16,897 nt of DNA from Spirochaetales bacterium (GTDB lineage Bacteria > Spirochaetota > Spirochaetia > DSM-27196 > SLST01). Below are positions 8,551 to 15,398 of this stretch, in pieces. The position numbers were made by a program, and so were the translations under genes. The notes beneath the pieces are model-generated. The model made no database searches. It saw only the letters and a list, made by a program, of their open reading frames with translations, and was not told where the DNA came from. The stretch is taken from assembly GCA_007130265.1 (NCBI GenBank), contig SLST01000412.1:1-16897 (forward strand), written 5' to 3'. Within the stretch, counting starts at the first letter, position 1. Each line of letters starts with the position of its first letter.

Positions 8551-9902
8551 CTATTACCTCCCTGAGCGCTCGCGCGCTCCCAGGACCTGCGATCGCAGAC
8601 CAGCCGCAGTCCGATCTGCTCGATGATGTCTGAGCCCTCGGGACAGGTGCGGACGAGGCTGCGATGCTTCGTGAAGAGGCGTACACGCGACGCGGGGACC
8701 ACGCTTCCGCCGAAGAAGACCGCCGCATGGTCCTCAGTGGTGCTACTGTCTGCAGCGGCCGTCCCGTTGCCGGTGCTCGGCAACTGTGTCGTGAAGAGGT
8801 GGATCGTCGTTCTGCCGAGCCTCGTAGCGAAGCTGTCAAAGCCCGTGTCGAACGGCGTTGAGAAGACGATGACCTGATGTGCGGACGGGTCCACCGGAAG
8901 GCCGACCGGTTCGGGATCGAGCCAGAGATCGGCGAGCTCCCACGAGAGCTTGTCCACGGATTCCTCGTCGGTGCACGTGAACGTGCCTCGCGCCGTTATG
9001 ACCCGAAGCGTGAGGTCGGACTCTTCGCGGAGCAGCGTCCTGAGGAACGCGACGAGCCATCCGCTCACGTAGGCCCCGTGGGCGAGCGCCTCGACCGAAA
9101 CCTCCTGCGGCTCGGCGAAGTTTCGCAGGTAGATCGTCAGGGTCCGGCTCTGCTCCTGCGTTTCCGGCGATACTCGTGCAAACAACTCCCGGATCCGCGA
9201 CGAGGCTTTCCAGTTGATATCGCGCAGGCGGTCGCCGGGGATGTACTCACGCATGTAGTACCGTTCTTCCTCGGGATTGCGGACGCGCGTGCTCTCCTCT
9301 CCTCCCGTCTCCGTGACGATTCTCGTAAGCTGCGGTGCGCGAGGCATTGCAGCCGGCGTCACCACCTCACCCGTCGTTGCCGGGCCGAGTGCTGCCCGGG
9401 TCATTCCGAAGATATCCCGGATTTCCAGCCGACACGCCAGTCGTGCCTTGCCCGGAAGCGGGAACGGCAGCGGTACACGTACCACCTCGCCGCTCGCGGT
9501 CGCGATCTCTTCGTGGAAATGGAAGGTGGTGCGGCTGCCCACCTGAAGCGGCCCGGAGAGTCGAGCAAGAAGCCTGTAGAAGAACCACGGCCGTATTCCG
9601 CGGGCGTTGATCTCCACATGGCCGCACCGATCCGGCGCGGTCATCGTCGCCTGCGTGTCTCGCGATGCCCGCCAGTTCGCTTCGACCTCCGAAAACCTTC
9701 CCGCCTGCGCCCGGCCGACGACTGCGAGGAGCATGGGCAGCGCGATTGCGAGAACGCCGAGTGAGGTGCGGTACACGTCTCCGAGGACACCGCCTCGGGC
9801 GACAAACACGACACCTATCGCGAAGACGATCGTTCCAGCTACGGTAAAAGGATAGTACCGCGCGGTACCGGCGATCTGCACTCTGAGCCTGGATGCGCTC
9901 AC
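8547..9902 (-). CDS. DUF58 domain membrane protein (cassette 2)
   Basis: This 451-residue protein has two N-terminal transmembrane segments (about 18-35 and 46-62), a beta-rich middle, and the DUF58 signature YIPGDRLRDINWKASSR at 220-236. After the signature comes a degenerate von Willebrand A-like fold. The strand where a metal-site motif DxSxS would sit reads TIYLRNF (about 256-262), with no acidic residue, so metal binding by this site is unlikely. DUF58 proteins accompany MoxR ATPases and are thought to act as their adaptors or substrates. The start is GTG at 9902, overlapping the MoxR 2 stop as GTGA; AGGAG lies 6 nt upstream and supports it. The stop overlaps the transglutaminase start as ATGA. 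It is longer than its paralogue at 13075-14304 and clearly diverged from it. Confidence 0.9.
   Translation of the reverse strand: MSASRLRVQIAGTARYYPFTVAGTIVFAIGVVFVARGGVLGDVYRTSLGVLAIALPMLLAVVGRAQAGRFSEVEANWRASRDTQATMTAPDRCGHVEINARGIRPWFFYRLLARLSGPLQVGSRTTFHFHEEIATASGEVVRVPLPFPLPGKARLACRLEIRDIFGMTRAALGPATTGEVVTPAAMPRAPQLTRIVTETGGEESTRVRNPEEERYYMREYIPGDRLRDINWKASSRIRELFARVSPETQEQSRTLTIYLRNFAEPQEVSVEALAHGAYVSGWLVAFLRTLLREESDLTLRVITARGTFTCTDEESVDKLSWELADLWLDPEPVGLPVDPSAHQVIVFSTPFDTGFDSFATRLGRTTIHLFTTQLPSTGNGTAAADSSTTEDHAAVFFGGSVVPASRVRLFTKHRSLVRTCPEGSDIIEQIGLRLVCDRRSWERASAQGGNR
8556..8561 (-). promoter_or_regulatory. Strong Shine-Dalgarno for transglutaminase 2, inside the DUF58 gene end
   Basis: On the minus strand GGAGGT lies 5 nt before the ATG at 8550. 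It also encodes the penultimate glycines of the DUF58 protein (GGNR-stop), whose TGA overlaps the ATG as ATGA. The site fixes the transglutaminase start and suggests re-initiation by ribosomes finishing the upstream gene. Confidence 0.85.
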
Positions 9903-10912
9903 GTTCGGCTCCTGCTCGCCTCCACCACAGTAGTCTCGAGCACCTCGTCGACGATCGCGCGAGGATCCTGAGCCGAGTTCTTCATCACGAGCCGGTGAGT
10001 TACCGCCGCCGGGAGGACCTCTTTCACCGTGTCTACCGTTGTGTACGTCTCACCCCTGATGAGCGCGAGTGCGCGAGCCATGCGCGAGACCTTGACGCCC
10101 GTTCGGGGGCTTGCGCCCACGAGCACCGCCGCGTGGTCGCGAGTCGCTCGAACGCACTCCACGATGTAGCGTATCACGTCGGGGTCGATGTACACCTCGT
10201 CGACGAGGGCCTTCCACCGCAGCAGCTCTCCGGCGCGGACGACCGGTCGGAAGCCCTGCCACCCGTCGGCACGGCCGTGCTGCGCGACGATCGCCTGTTC
10301 GTTCTGCTCGGTCGGGTACCCCATGGAGAGCTGAACCATGAACCGGTCGAGCTGCGGCGCGGGGAGCGGGAAGAGATGCGATCCGCGCAGGTTCATCGTC
10401 GCGATGATGAAGAACGGGTCCTCGAGCCGGTACGTCGACCCCTCGATCGTCACCTCCTGCTCTTCCATGGCCTGGAAGAAGCTGCCCTGCGTTTTCGGCG
10501 TCAGGAGGTTGATCTCGTCGCACAGCACGAAATGGCTGAACATCGGTCCCTTGTTGAAGACGAGATCGCCGGCGACACCGCTCATCCGGTAGTAGCCGAG
10601 GATATCTTGCGGCAGCAGATCGACCGTGCACTGCACACGGTTGAAATCCTCCATCTCCACCGCGCGGGAGCCCCCCCGCCCGTTCGAGCCGTGAGCTTCC
10701 CGGTGACCATCCCAGACGATGCTTCCGGCGAGCGCTCGCGCGAGACTCGTTTTGCCCACTCCGTGGCTGTCGGCGAGGAGCACGTGTCCGCCGGCGATGT
10801 GTGCCGCGACCATGTGCTCGAGCCGGACCGGATCCACCGATACCACGCTTCGGATATTGCCTATGAGTTCTTCGACGCCCGTGCGGACCTCGTGTGCTGT
10901 ATTGTTCTCCAT
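9899..10912 (-). CDS. MoxR-family AAA+ ATPase, atypical (cassette 2)
   Basis: This is a 337-residue AAA+ ATPase of the MoxR class. Visible motifs are Walker A ADSHGVGKTS (47-56, K54, T55), Walker B FVLCDEI (128-134, D132, E133), sensor 1 asparagine N174 in IATMNLRG, the LPAPQLDRF segment (183-191), and sensor 2 near GASPRTG (266-272). Several features depart from the family. The P-loop has SH where PG is usual (residues 49-50). IATQNP is replaced by IATMNL. About 23 extra residues, charged and Gly/His-rich (about 66-88), lie between the helix after Walker A and the NRVQCTVDLLPQDI segment. The motifs needed for ATP binding and hydrolysis are retained, so it is probably active. It opens cassette 2 after a 90-bp gap containing a promoter. 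The ATG at 10912 is preceded by AAGG only 1 nt away, too close for a normal Shine-Dalgarno. Confidence 0.92.
   Translation of the reverse strand: MENNTAHEVRTGVEELIGNIRSVVSVDPVRLEHMVAAHIAGGHVLLADSHGVGKTSLARALAGSIVWDGHREAHGSNGRGGSRAVEMEDFNRVQCTVDLLPQDILGYYRMSGVAGDLVFNKGPMFSHFVLCDEINLLTPKTQGSFFQAMEEQEVTIEGSTYRLEDPFFIIATMNLRGSHLFPLPAPQLDRFMVQLSMGYPTEQNEQAIVAQHGRADGWQGFRPVVRAGELLRWKALVDEVYIDPDVIRYIVECVRATRDHAAVLVGASPRTGVKVSRMARALALIRGETYTTVDTVKEVLPAAVTHRLVMKNSAQDPRAIVDEVLETTVVEASRSRT
9909..9913 (-). promoter_or_regulatory. Shine-Dalgarno deciding the GTG start of DUF58 protein 2
   Basis: On the minus strand AGGAG lies 6 nt before the GTG at 9902, inside the end of the MoxR 2 reading frame. It supports the GTG start and the GTGA stop/start overlap. 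Confidence 0.75.
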
Positions 10913-10922
10913 ACCTTAGGCA

Positions 10923-10951
10923 AGAATAGGGCTATCCGGCCGCGTCGGCAA
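10923..10951 (-). promoter_or_regulatory. Predicted sigma70-like promoter for cassette 2, near-leaderless
   Basis: On the minus strand TTGCCG (10951-10946) and TATTCT (10928-10923) are 17 bp apart, each with four consensus matches. Ten nucleotides separate the -10 box from the MoxR 2 ATG, so the leader would be about three nucleotides. The arrangement copies the antiporter promoter at 4223-4251 almost base for base in geometry. It lies in the only substantial gap between the two cassettes and suggests that cassette 2 can be transcribed independently. Confidence 0.5.
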
Positions 10952-11002
10952 GCTTCTTCGTCGTCGGTATGGCTGCGCGGTCGGGCACAAGTCGGCCCTG
11001 GC

Positions 11003-13099
11003 CTACCGTTTTCGGGGTAGATGCCATCTGCGCCAGTGACGCAGGAACCTGATGTCGCGCGGCGTGGGAGACCGTTCGCCAAAGCAGACGGAGAGCACGA
11101 TCTCCGCGACCCGGCCGGCATGTCCGTTAGGCTCCTCTGCCCAGCCGGTCCAGCCGACCCGTTCGGGCGGCGGATAGCCGGCCCGAACGCTGCGGCTGCG
11201 AACGCTGCGTACCGTGGTGCGGAAGCGCCTTTCGGGGTCGCGGCGACGTACGAGCAGAACCAGGCCGGCTCCCGCGAGGCCGGCCAGCGGAACGAGCATG
11301 ACCCAGATGGAGAGGCCCGGCAGATCAAGGCGGAAACGCGGCTCGTCCGGCTGGTCGCGGATGTCCTGACGGAGAATCTCCTGGAGCTGTGTGACCGTGC
11401 GCCCCTCGTCCCGGATCGCGGCATACCGATCGAAGAACATGTTCTCGTAGCCGACCGGCTGCATCGGGGGGGTCGCCTCGACGATACGCCAACCGATCTC
11501 AGGAAGCCAGACCTCGGCCCACGCGTGGGCGCTATACCCTGAGACCGTGATATCCTCGAACAGACCGAAGCCGGCTCCGAGATCGTCGGGCATCGGGGGC
11601 TGTACAAGGAACCCGGTGACATAGCGCGTGGGAATGCCCTGCATTCGGCTCAGCATAGTGAAGGCGGTGGCGAAGTGGACGCAGTAGCCGCGCCGGTGCT
11701 CTTCGAGGAAGGCCGAAAGGAACCGGGACCGATCCGCCGGCTGCGGAGGCTCGAGCGTATACTCGAACCCCTCTCTGAGGAATCGCAGGATGTTGACGAT
11801 CGTCTGTGCGTCGTCCGGGCCCTGCAGTTCCGCGGTGAGACTGGTGAGGTCCTCCCGCACCCGCTCAGGAACGCTGAGATAGAGGTCATCCGGCGGGTCC
11901 GCGTCGACGCGTCTCTGTTCGCGGAAGAGCGACACCGAATCTCCGTAGAGCAGCGGGTCGGCCAGCCGATACCCGAGCGACTCGCCCGACTGCCGGAAGC
12001 GCAGCCGCTCGCGTTCCGAGATCGCGATCGCGACCGTGTCGAGCGTATGAGGAACCACGGAATAGAAGTCGGTGAGAATCGTGACTTCGACGCGCCCGGC
12101 AGGGGCCTCACGCGTCGGCTCGGACTCCTGCTGCCGGGCAACCATCTCCAGGAAGACCGGACCGCCGGATTCGTCGGCCTCGAGCGTCACCTCGAGCTCG
12201 GCTTCAGCCTCCACCGTGCTCGACACATTCCACGACGAGCCCCCGAAAACGTGGAACACCTCGGTGCGTAGATAGACCGTCTCCATCTCCACCCCGGATA
12301 CCCGGAAGATCGCGCGGTTCGACAGCACCGGCGGGCGCCCGACGTCCTCGGTGGGTAGCCGGTAGCCGTAGCCGGGTATGTCGTACATGATGGGGAAATT
12401 CGGGAAGACCGAGACGACGATCCCGCGGAATCGGGGGCTGAGCACCTGGTCGACCAGCCGGCTTCCCTGAGCCGTGGTGACGCTTCCGAGCCCTGCGCCG
12501 GCGAGCACGGCGAGCGCGAGGAGCCCAACGGCGTGGCTTGCCGCCCGCACTGCAGGGCGAAGGGGTCTTCCCCGGACCACCGCGGCCACGAGGACGAGCG
12601 CTGACGCGCCGAGCAGGACGAACAGCGGCTCGCTGCGTTCGAGGATCGGAATGGAGAGGAAACTCAGCCACGCGACGTAGGCCGCCAGCGCGACAACCGG
12701 TCGCCTCGTCACCGTCGCGCCGAAGAGCGCCGAACCGTACGCCGCGAGCATCACGTAGACGAACGAAACCGCGCCCCGCGCGTTGCCCGCCGGAACGAGC
12801 TCGAACCAGAGCAGGTAGGCGGAAAACGGGATGATCACCATGTCCGCGATGAGCACGAGTGCGCCTGTTCCCGCGAGCGCGACCGAGGCCCATCGCAGCG
12901 CCCGGCGGTAGCGCGGCACCTCCGACTCGAGGACGATTGCCGACGCGAACAACGCGGCCCAGACCATGACGGCGGCGAGAGGGCCGGTGGCGTTCAGCCC
13001 CAGATGGACGGCGATCGCAGGGCCAACGGCGAGCACCGCGGCCAGTACGACCCTGCCTGCTACGCGGGCGACGCTCAGGCGGATGATGGTGCGTGCCAC
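11003..13099 (-). CDS. TgpA-like transglutaminase-core membrane protein (cassette 1)
   Basis: This 698-residue protein has about six hydrophobic segments in residues 15-205, a long extracytoplasmic region, a transglutaminase core, a single transmembrane helix at about 596-617, and a basic cytoplasmic tail (to 698) that faintly resembles DUF4129. The core shows C473 in GYCVHFATAFTMLSRMQGIP and H525 in GYSAHAWAEVW. The third triad position is E541 in WRIVEATPP, glutamate instead of aspartate, a substitution found in other TgpA-like proteins. The start is GTG at 13099, chosen because AGGAG lies 8 nt upstream; it overlaps the DUF58 gene by 25 bp. It is the last gene of cassette 1. The substrate is unknown; by architecture it acts in the periplasm or at the outer face of the inner membrane. 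Its sequence has diverged far from its paralogue at 6286-8550. Confidence 0.9.
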   Translation of the reverse strand: MARTIIRLSVARVAGRVVLAAVLAVGPAIAVHLGLNATGPLAAVMVWAALFASAIVLESEVPRYRRALRWASVALAGTGALVLIADMVIIPFSAYLLWFELVPAGNARGAVSFVYVMLAAYGSALFGATVTRRPVVALAAYVAWLSFLSIPILERSEPLFVLLGASALVLVAAVVRGRPLRPAVRAASHAVGLLALAVLAGAGLGSVTTAQGSRLVDQVLSPRFRGIVVSVFPNFPIMYDIPGYGYRLPTEDVGRPPVLSNRAIFRVSGVEMETVYLRTEVFHVFGGSSWNVSSTVEAEAELEVTLEADESGGPVFLEMVARQQESEPTREAPAGRVEVTILTDFYSVVPHTLDTVAIAISERERLRFRQSGESLGYRLADPLLYGDSVSLFREQRRVDADPPDDLYLSVPERVREDLTSLTAELQGPDDAQTIVNILRFLREGFEYTLEPPQPADRSRFLSAFLEEHRRGYCVHFATAFTMLSRMQGIPTRYVTGFLVQPPMPDDLGAGFGLFEDITVSGYSAHAWAEVWLPEIGWRIVEATPPMQPVGYENMFFDRYAAIRDEGRTVTQLQEILRQDIRDQPDEPRFRLDLPGLSIWVMLVPLAGLAGAGLVLLVRRRDPERRFRTTVRSVRSRSVRAGYPPPERVGWTGWAEEPNGHAGRVAEIVLSVCFGERSPTPRDIRFLRHWRRWHLPRKR

Positions 13100-14304
13100 T
13101 GGGCAAGCTCCTGCGCGAGCGTGTCGACCGATTCCACGAGTAGAATCTCTCCTCCCCGGTCGCGGAGCGACCGCTGTAGCATCTCTCCGCGCTGCCGCTC
13201 CTCCCGGGGCAGCGCCGCTATGTCGACGACCGCGGCCGCCTGCAGACTGCGTCCGTCGCTCTGTTCGACGAGCTCGACGACACCGGGGTCGAGCGTGTGG
13301 GTCACGAAGATCACGGTGCCTTCGGCGAGACCTGCGTCGCCACGATGGTAGTCGTAGACGACCGCCGGTGAGACCGTGGACCGAAAGAAGAAACCGATGG
13401 TCTGGCTGTGCAGGCGCGCGAATCCGGTCGAGTCGGTGGGGTCGAGCAGGGTCAGGCTTCCCCCGATCACGAGTGACACCGGAACCTCGCGGTCAAGATA
13501 GTGCTTCGTCAGCGCGATCATGATCTCGATGACCCCATCCTCAACGCCGAGCGCCGTCTCTCTGTCTGCGGCCACCGGCCGCGTATCGAGGCAGATCGTG
13601 ACTGCCGGCTCCGCGGCCGTGTCGTACTCGCGCACCATCGGCTCGCCGGTCGCCGCGAGCTTGCGCCACGAGATGTGACGGGCGTCCTCTTCGGGGCGGT
13701 ACCGGCGCAGGCTACGATAGAGCGTGAGGTCGATCTCGATGCCGCCGGCCGGCGTCTGAGCGACGGCGTGCTCGGTGCCGAACCCCGCGAGCGCGCCCGG
13801 CAGCGGTACGACGCGCGGGTAGACATAGAAAGTCCTGCTGAAGACCGGCAGCGTGAAGCCGATCCAGCCAAAGAGATCCCAGACGGCAAACCGGGAGAGA
13901 CCGACGGTGTAGATGCCGCGGTACGGGCACCGGATGGCCTGATCCGCGGTGTGCGTCTCGCGTGCCTTCAGCTGGAACGCCTGCGTGTCCGTCCCGCGCT
14001 CCGACCGGCCGAGGTGAAAACTCGCCACGATCGGCGATGAGGGGAGTGGCGACTCGTTGGTTACCGAAAGGTGAAACCCCACGACCTCACCCTTGGCCGG
14101 GTGATCGTTCTCGAACTCCTGGTGGTACCGAAGCGCGATTCGCGTGACGAATGCCTGGGCGAGCGAGAGCAGCGGCAGCAGGAGCATCGCGTACCACACG
14201 ACCAGCAGCGGCCCGCCCAGGTAGACCCCGGCGAGCCAGGCGACGACGAGCGCGACCGCGTAGACACCGACGCGCAGCGGGCGGATGAGGATGGGCGAGC
14301 TCAT
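13075..14304 (-). CDS. DUF58 domain membrane protein (cassette 1)
   Basis: This 409-residue protein begins with two transmembrane segments (about 12-30 and 33-52), then a beta-sandwich-like region, and the DUF58 signature LYRSLRRYRPEEDARHISWRKLA at about 195-217. The degenerate von Willebrand A-like part follows. Its first strand ends ICLDTRP (237-243), so D240 of the metal-site motif is kept although the two serines are not. DUF58 proteins pair with MoxR ATPases; direct function is unresolved. The ATG at 14304 overlaps the MoxR 1 stop as ATGA, and AGGA lies within the upstream coding end at suitable spacing. The 3' end overlaps the transglutaminase gene by 25 bp. It is the counterpart of the protein at 8547-9902. 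Confidence 0.9.
   Translation of the reverse strand: MSSPILIRPLRVGVYAVALVVAWLAGVYLGGPLLVVWYAMLLLPLLSLAQAFVTRIALRYHQEFENDHPAKGEVVGFHLSVTNESPLPSSPIVASFHLGRSERGTDTQAFQLKARETHTADQAIRCPYRGIYTVGLSRFAVWDLFGWIGFTLPVFSRTFYVYPRVVPLPGALAGFGTEHAVAQTPAGGIEIDLTLYRSLRRYRPEEDARHISWRKLAATGEPMVREYDTAAEPAVTICLDTRPVAADRETALGVEDGVIEIMIALTKHYLDREVPVSLVIGGSLTLLDPTDSTGFARLHSQTIGFFFRSTVSPAVVYDYHRGDAGLAEGTVIFVTHTLDPGVVELVEQSDGRSLQAAAVVDIAALPREERQRGEMLQRSLRDRGGEILLVESVDTLAQELAQWHAPSSA
13108..13112 (-). promoter_or_regulatory. Shine-Dalgarno deciding the GTG start of transglutaminase 1
   Basis: On the minus strand AGGAG lies 8 nt before the GTG at 13099, within the DUF58 1 coding end. It is the reason for choosing this GTG and implies a 25-bp gene overlap. 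Confidence 0.7.
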
Positions 14305-15251
14305 CCGATTCCTGTCGGCAGCGAAACCGCGCCGAGCACGTCCTCCACGACTCGCTGCGGACTCTTCTCCTCCATGCGGGCCTCAGGCGAAAGGATCAGC
14401 CGGTGACGAAGCACCGCGTCGGCTACTGACACGACATCCTCTGGGATGACGTACTCCCTCCCGCTGAGAGCGGCGCGGCCCTGAGCGGCGTGGAGCAGAT
14501 GGCTCGTCGCGCGCGGGCTCATGCCGAGCCGCACGTGCTTGTTCCGTCTGGTGCGCTCGGCGATCTCCACGAGAAAGGTCTTGATATCGCCATGCACGCG
14601 TACACCGAGCGCCGCCGCGCGCGCGTCGATTATATCCTGCGGCGAGATGACGGTCTCGAGCTGCGCGATCGGGTCTTCACGCTCGATCATGTCGAGGATG
14701 GCGACCTCATCCGCTCCGGTGGGATAGCCGAACGACACCGACAGGCCAAACCGGTCGAGCTGACCCTCCGGCAGTCGAAACGTCCCGGCGAACTGCAGCG
14801 GATTCTGCGTTGCGATCAGGAAGAAGGGCTGCGGAAGCGGATGGGTCGTTCCGTCCACGGTGACCGACTGTTCCTGCATCGATTCGAGCAGCGCCGACTG
14901 AGTGCGGGCCGACGCGCGATTCAGCTCGTCAGCCAGGATGAACTGGTGCATGATCGCGCCCGGCTTGAAGATGAACTCGCGCTTCTCCTGCGACCAGACG
15001 GTCATACCCGTCACGTCGCCCGGAAGCAGGTCGGGCGAAAACTGTACGCGCGCGAAGTCGAGCCCCGAGGCCACCGCGAGCGATCGTGCGAGCGTCGTCT
15101 TTCCGACACCCGGGATATCCTCGATCAGGACGTTGAGCCCGGTCAGAAACCCGATCAAGACCGTGTCGATCGTTGCGTCAGAACCAACGAAGGCTCGCCG
15201 AATCTCTACGCGCAGCTTTTCAGCGCGTTCCTGGATGGTTTTTACCGTCAT
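14301..15251 (-). CDS. MoxR-family AAA+ ATPase, canonical (cassette 1)
   Basis: This 316-residue AAA+ ATPase has the full MoxR pattern: Walker A IEDIPGVGKTT (43-53, K51, T52), the RVQFSPDLLPGDVTG segment (68-82), Walker B FILADEL (104-110, D108, E109), sensor 1 in IATQNPLQ (147-154), PEGQLDRFG (161-169), and the LGMSPRA sensor-2 region. MoxR ATPases act as chaperone-like motors that activate or mature partner complexes, usually with the DUF58 or von Willebrand A proteins encoded next to them. The frame stays open for 199 further codons upstream, but those residues look like random GC-rich translation. The ATG at 15251 starts the conserved domain at the normal distance and has GAGGGG just upstream, so I place the start there. 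It is the first gene of a three-gene unit and diverges from the URO-D gene with 147 bp between. Confidence 0.95.
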   Translation of the reverse strand: MTVKTIQERAEKLRVEIRRAFVGSDATIDTVLIGFLTGLNVLIEDIPGVGKTTLARSLAVASGLDFARVQFSPDLLPGDVTGMTVWSQEKREFIFKPGAIMHQFILADELNRASARTQSALLESMQEQSVTVDGTTHPLPQPFFLIATQNPLQFAGTFRLPEGQLDRFGLSVSFGYPTGADEVAILDMIEREDPIAQLETVISPQDIIDARAAALGVRVHGDIKTFLVEIAERTRRNKHVRLGMSPRATSHLLHAAQGRAALSGREYVIPEDVVSVADAVLRHRLILSPEARMEEKSPQRVVEDVLGAVSLPTGIG

Positions 15252-15271
15252 GTACCCCTCTTGCTCCCTCA

Positions 15272-15300
15272 AGTATCTCACTTCCAGGTTCAAACGTGAA
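15272..15300 (-). promoter_or_regulatory. Predicted sigma70-like promoter for cassette 1 (MoxR 1)
   Basis: On the minus strand TTCACG (15300-15295) and GATACT (15277-15272) are 17 bp apart, each with four matches to consensus. The -10 box ends 20 nt before the ATG, which leaves room for the GAGGGG ribosome-binding site. The -35 hexamer lies inside the right half of a perfect dyad (15286-15303), so binding there could block it. Confidence 0.45.
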
Positions 15301-15303
15301 CCT
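15286..15303. repeat. Perfect inverted repeat overlapping the MoxR 1 -35 box; candidate operator
   Basis: AGGTTCA-AACG-TGAACCT has 7-bp arms around a 4-bp spacer. It covers the -35 hexamer of the predicted MoxR 1 promoter, as expected for a repressor operator. On the + strand the right arm is followed by a short T-run, so it could also be read as a weak terminator, but no + strand gene ends here and the stem is AT-rich. An operator is the better reading; the cognate regulator is not in the window. Confidence 0.4.
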
Positions 15304-15322
15304 TTTTGAGCCGACTCGTACC

Positions 15323-15350
15323 TGCCGGGCCGCCGGCACCACGATTCGTG
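15323..15350. repeat. Two further short dyads in the divergent intergenic region
   Basis: TGCCGG-GCCG-CCGGCA (15323-15338) and CACGA-T-TCGTG (15340-15350) are adjacent perfect inverted repeats. They lie between the two divergent promoters, just upstream of the URO-D -35 box at 15363. Short GC dyads arise easily in GC-rich DNA, so a regulatory role is only possible. Confidence 0.25.
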
Positions 15351-15362
15351 ACACCCCTCGGC

Positions 15363-15391
15363 TTGAGCGGCTGCGGCGAAAACGGCATACT
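15363..15391 (+). promoter_or_regulatory. Predicted sigma70-like promoter for the URO-D gene, leaderless
   Basis: TTGAGC (15363-15368) and CATACT (15386-15391) are 17 bp apart, each with four consensus matches. Only 7 nt lie between the -10 box and the ATG at 15399, so transcription would begin at or next to the A of the start codon. The lack of any Shine-Dalgarno before this ATG agrees with a leaderless message. Confidence 0.45.
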
Positions 15392-15398
15392 GCACCCA

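Noticed and set aside
8877..11020. Long + strand frames antisense to DUF58 2 and MoxR 2 (to 9764, and 9893-11020)
   Set aside because: The complementary strand encodes proteins with clear DUF58 and AAA+ motifs; the + strand products show only the composition bias of antisense frames.
15306..15398. Upstream ATG at 15306 as the URO-D start
   Set aside because: It would add 31 residues of uncharacteristic Pro/Arg-rich sequence and lies upstream of the predicted promoter at 15363-15391.
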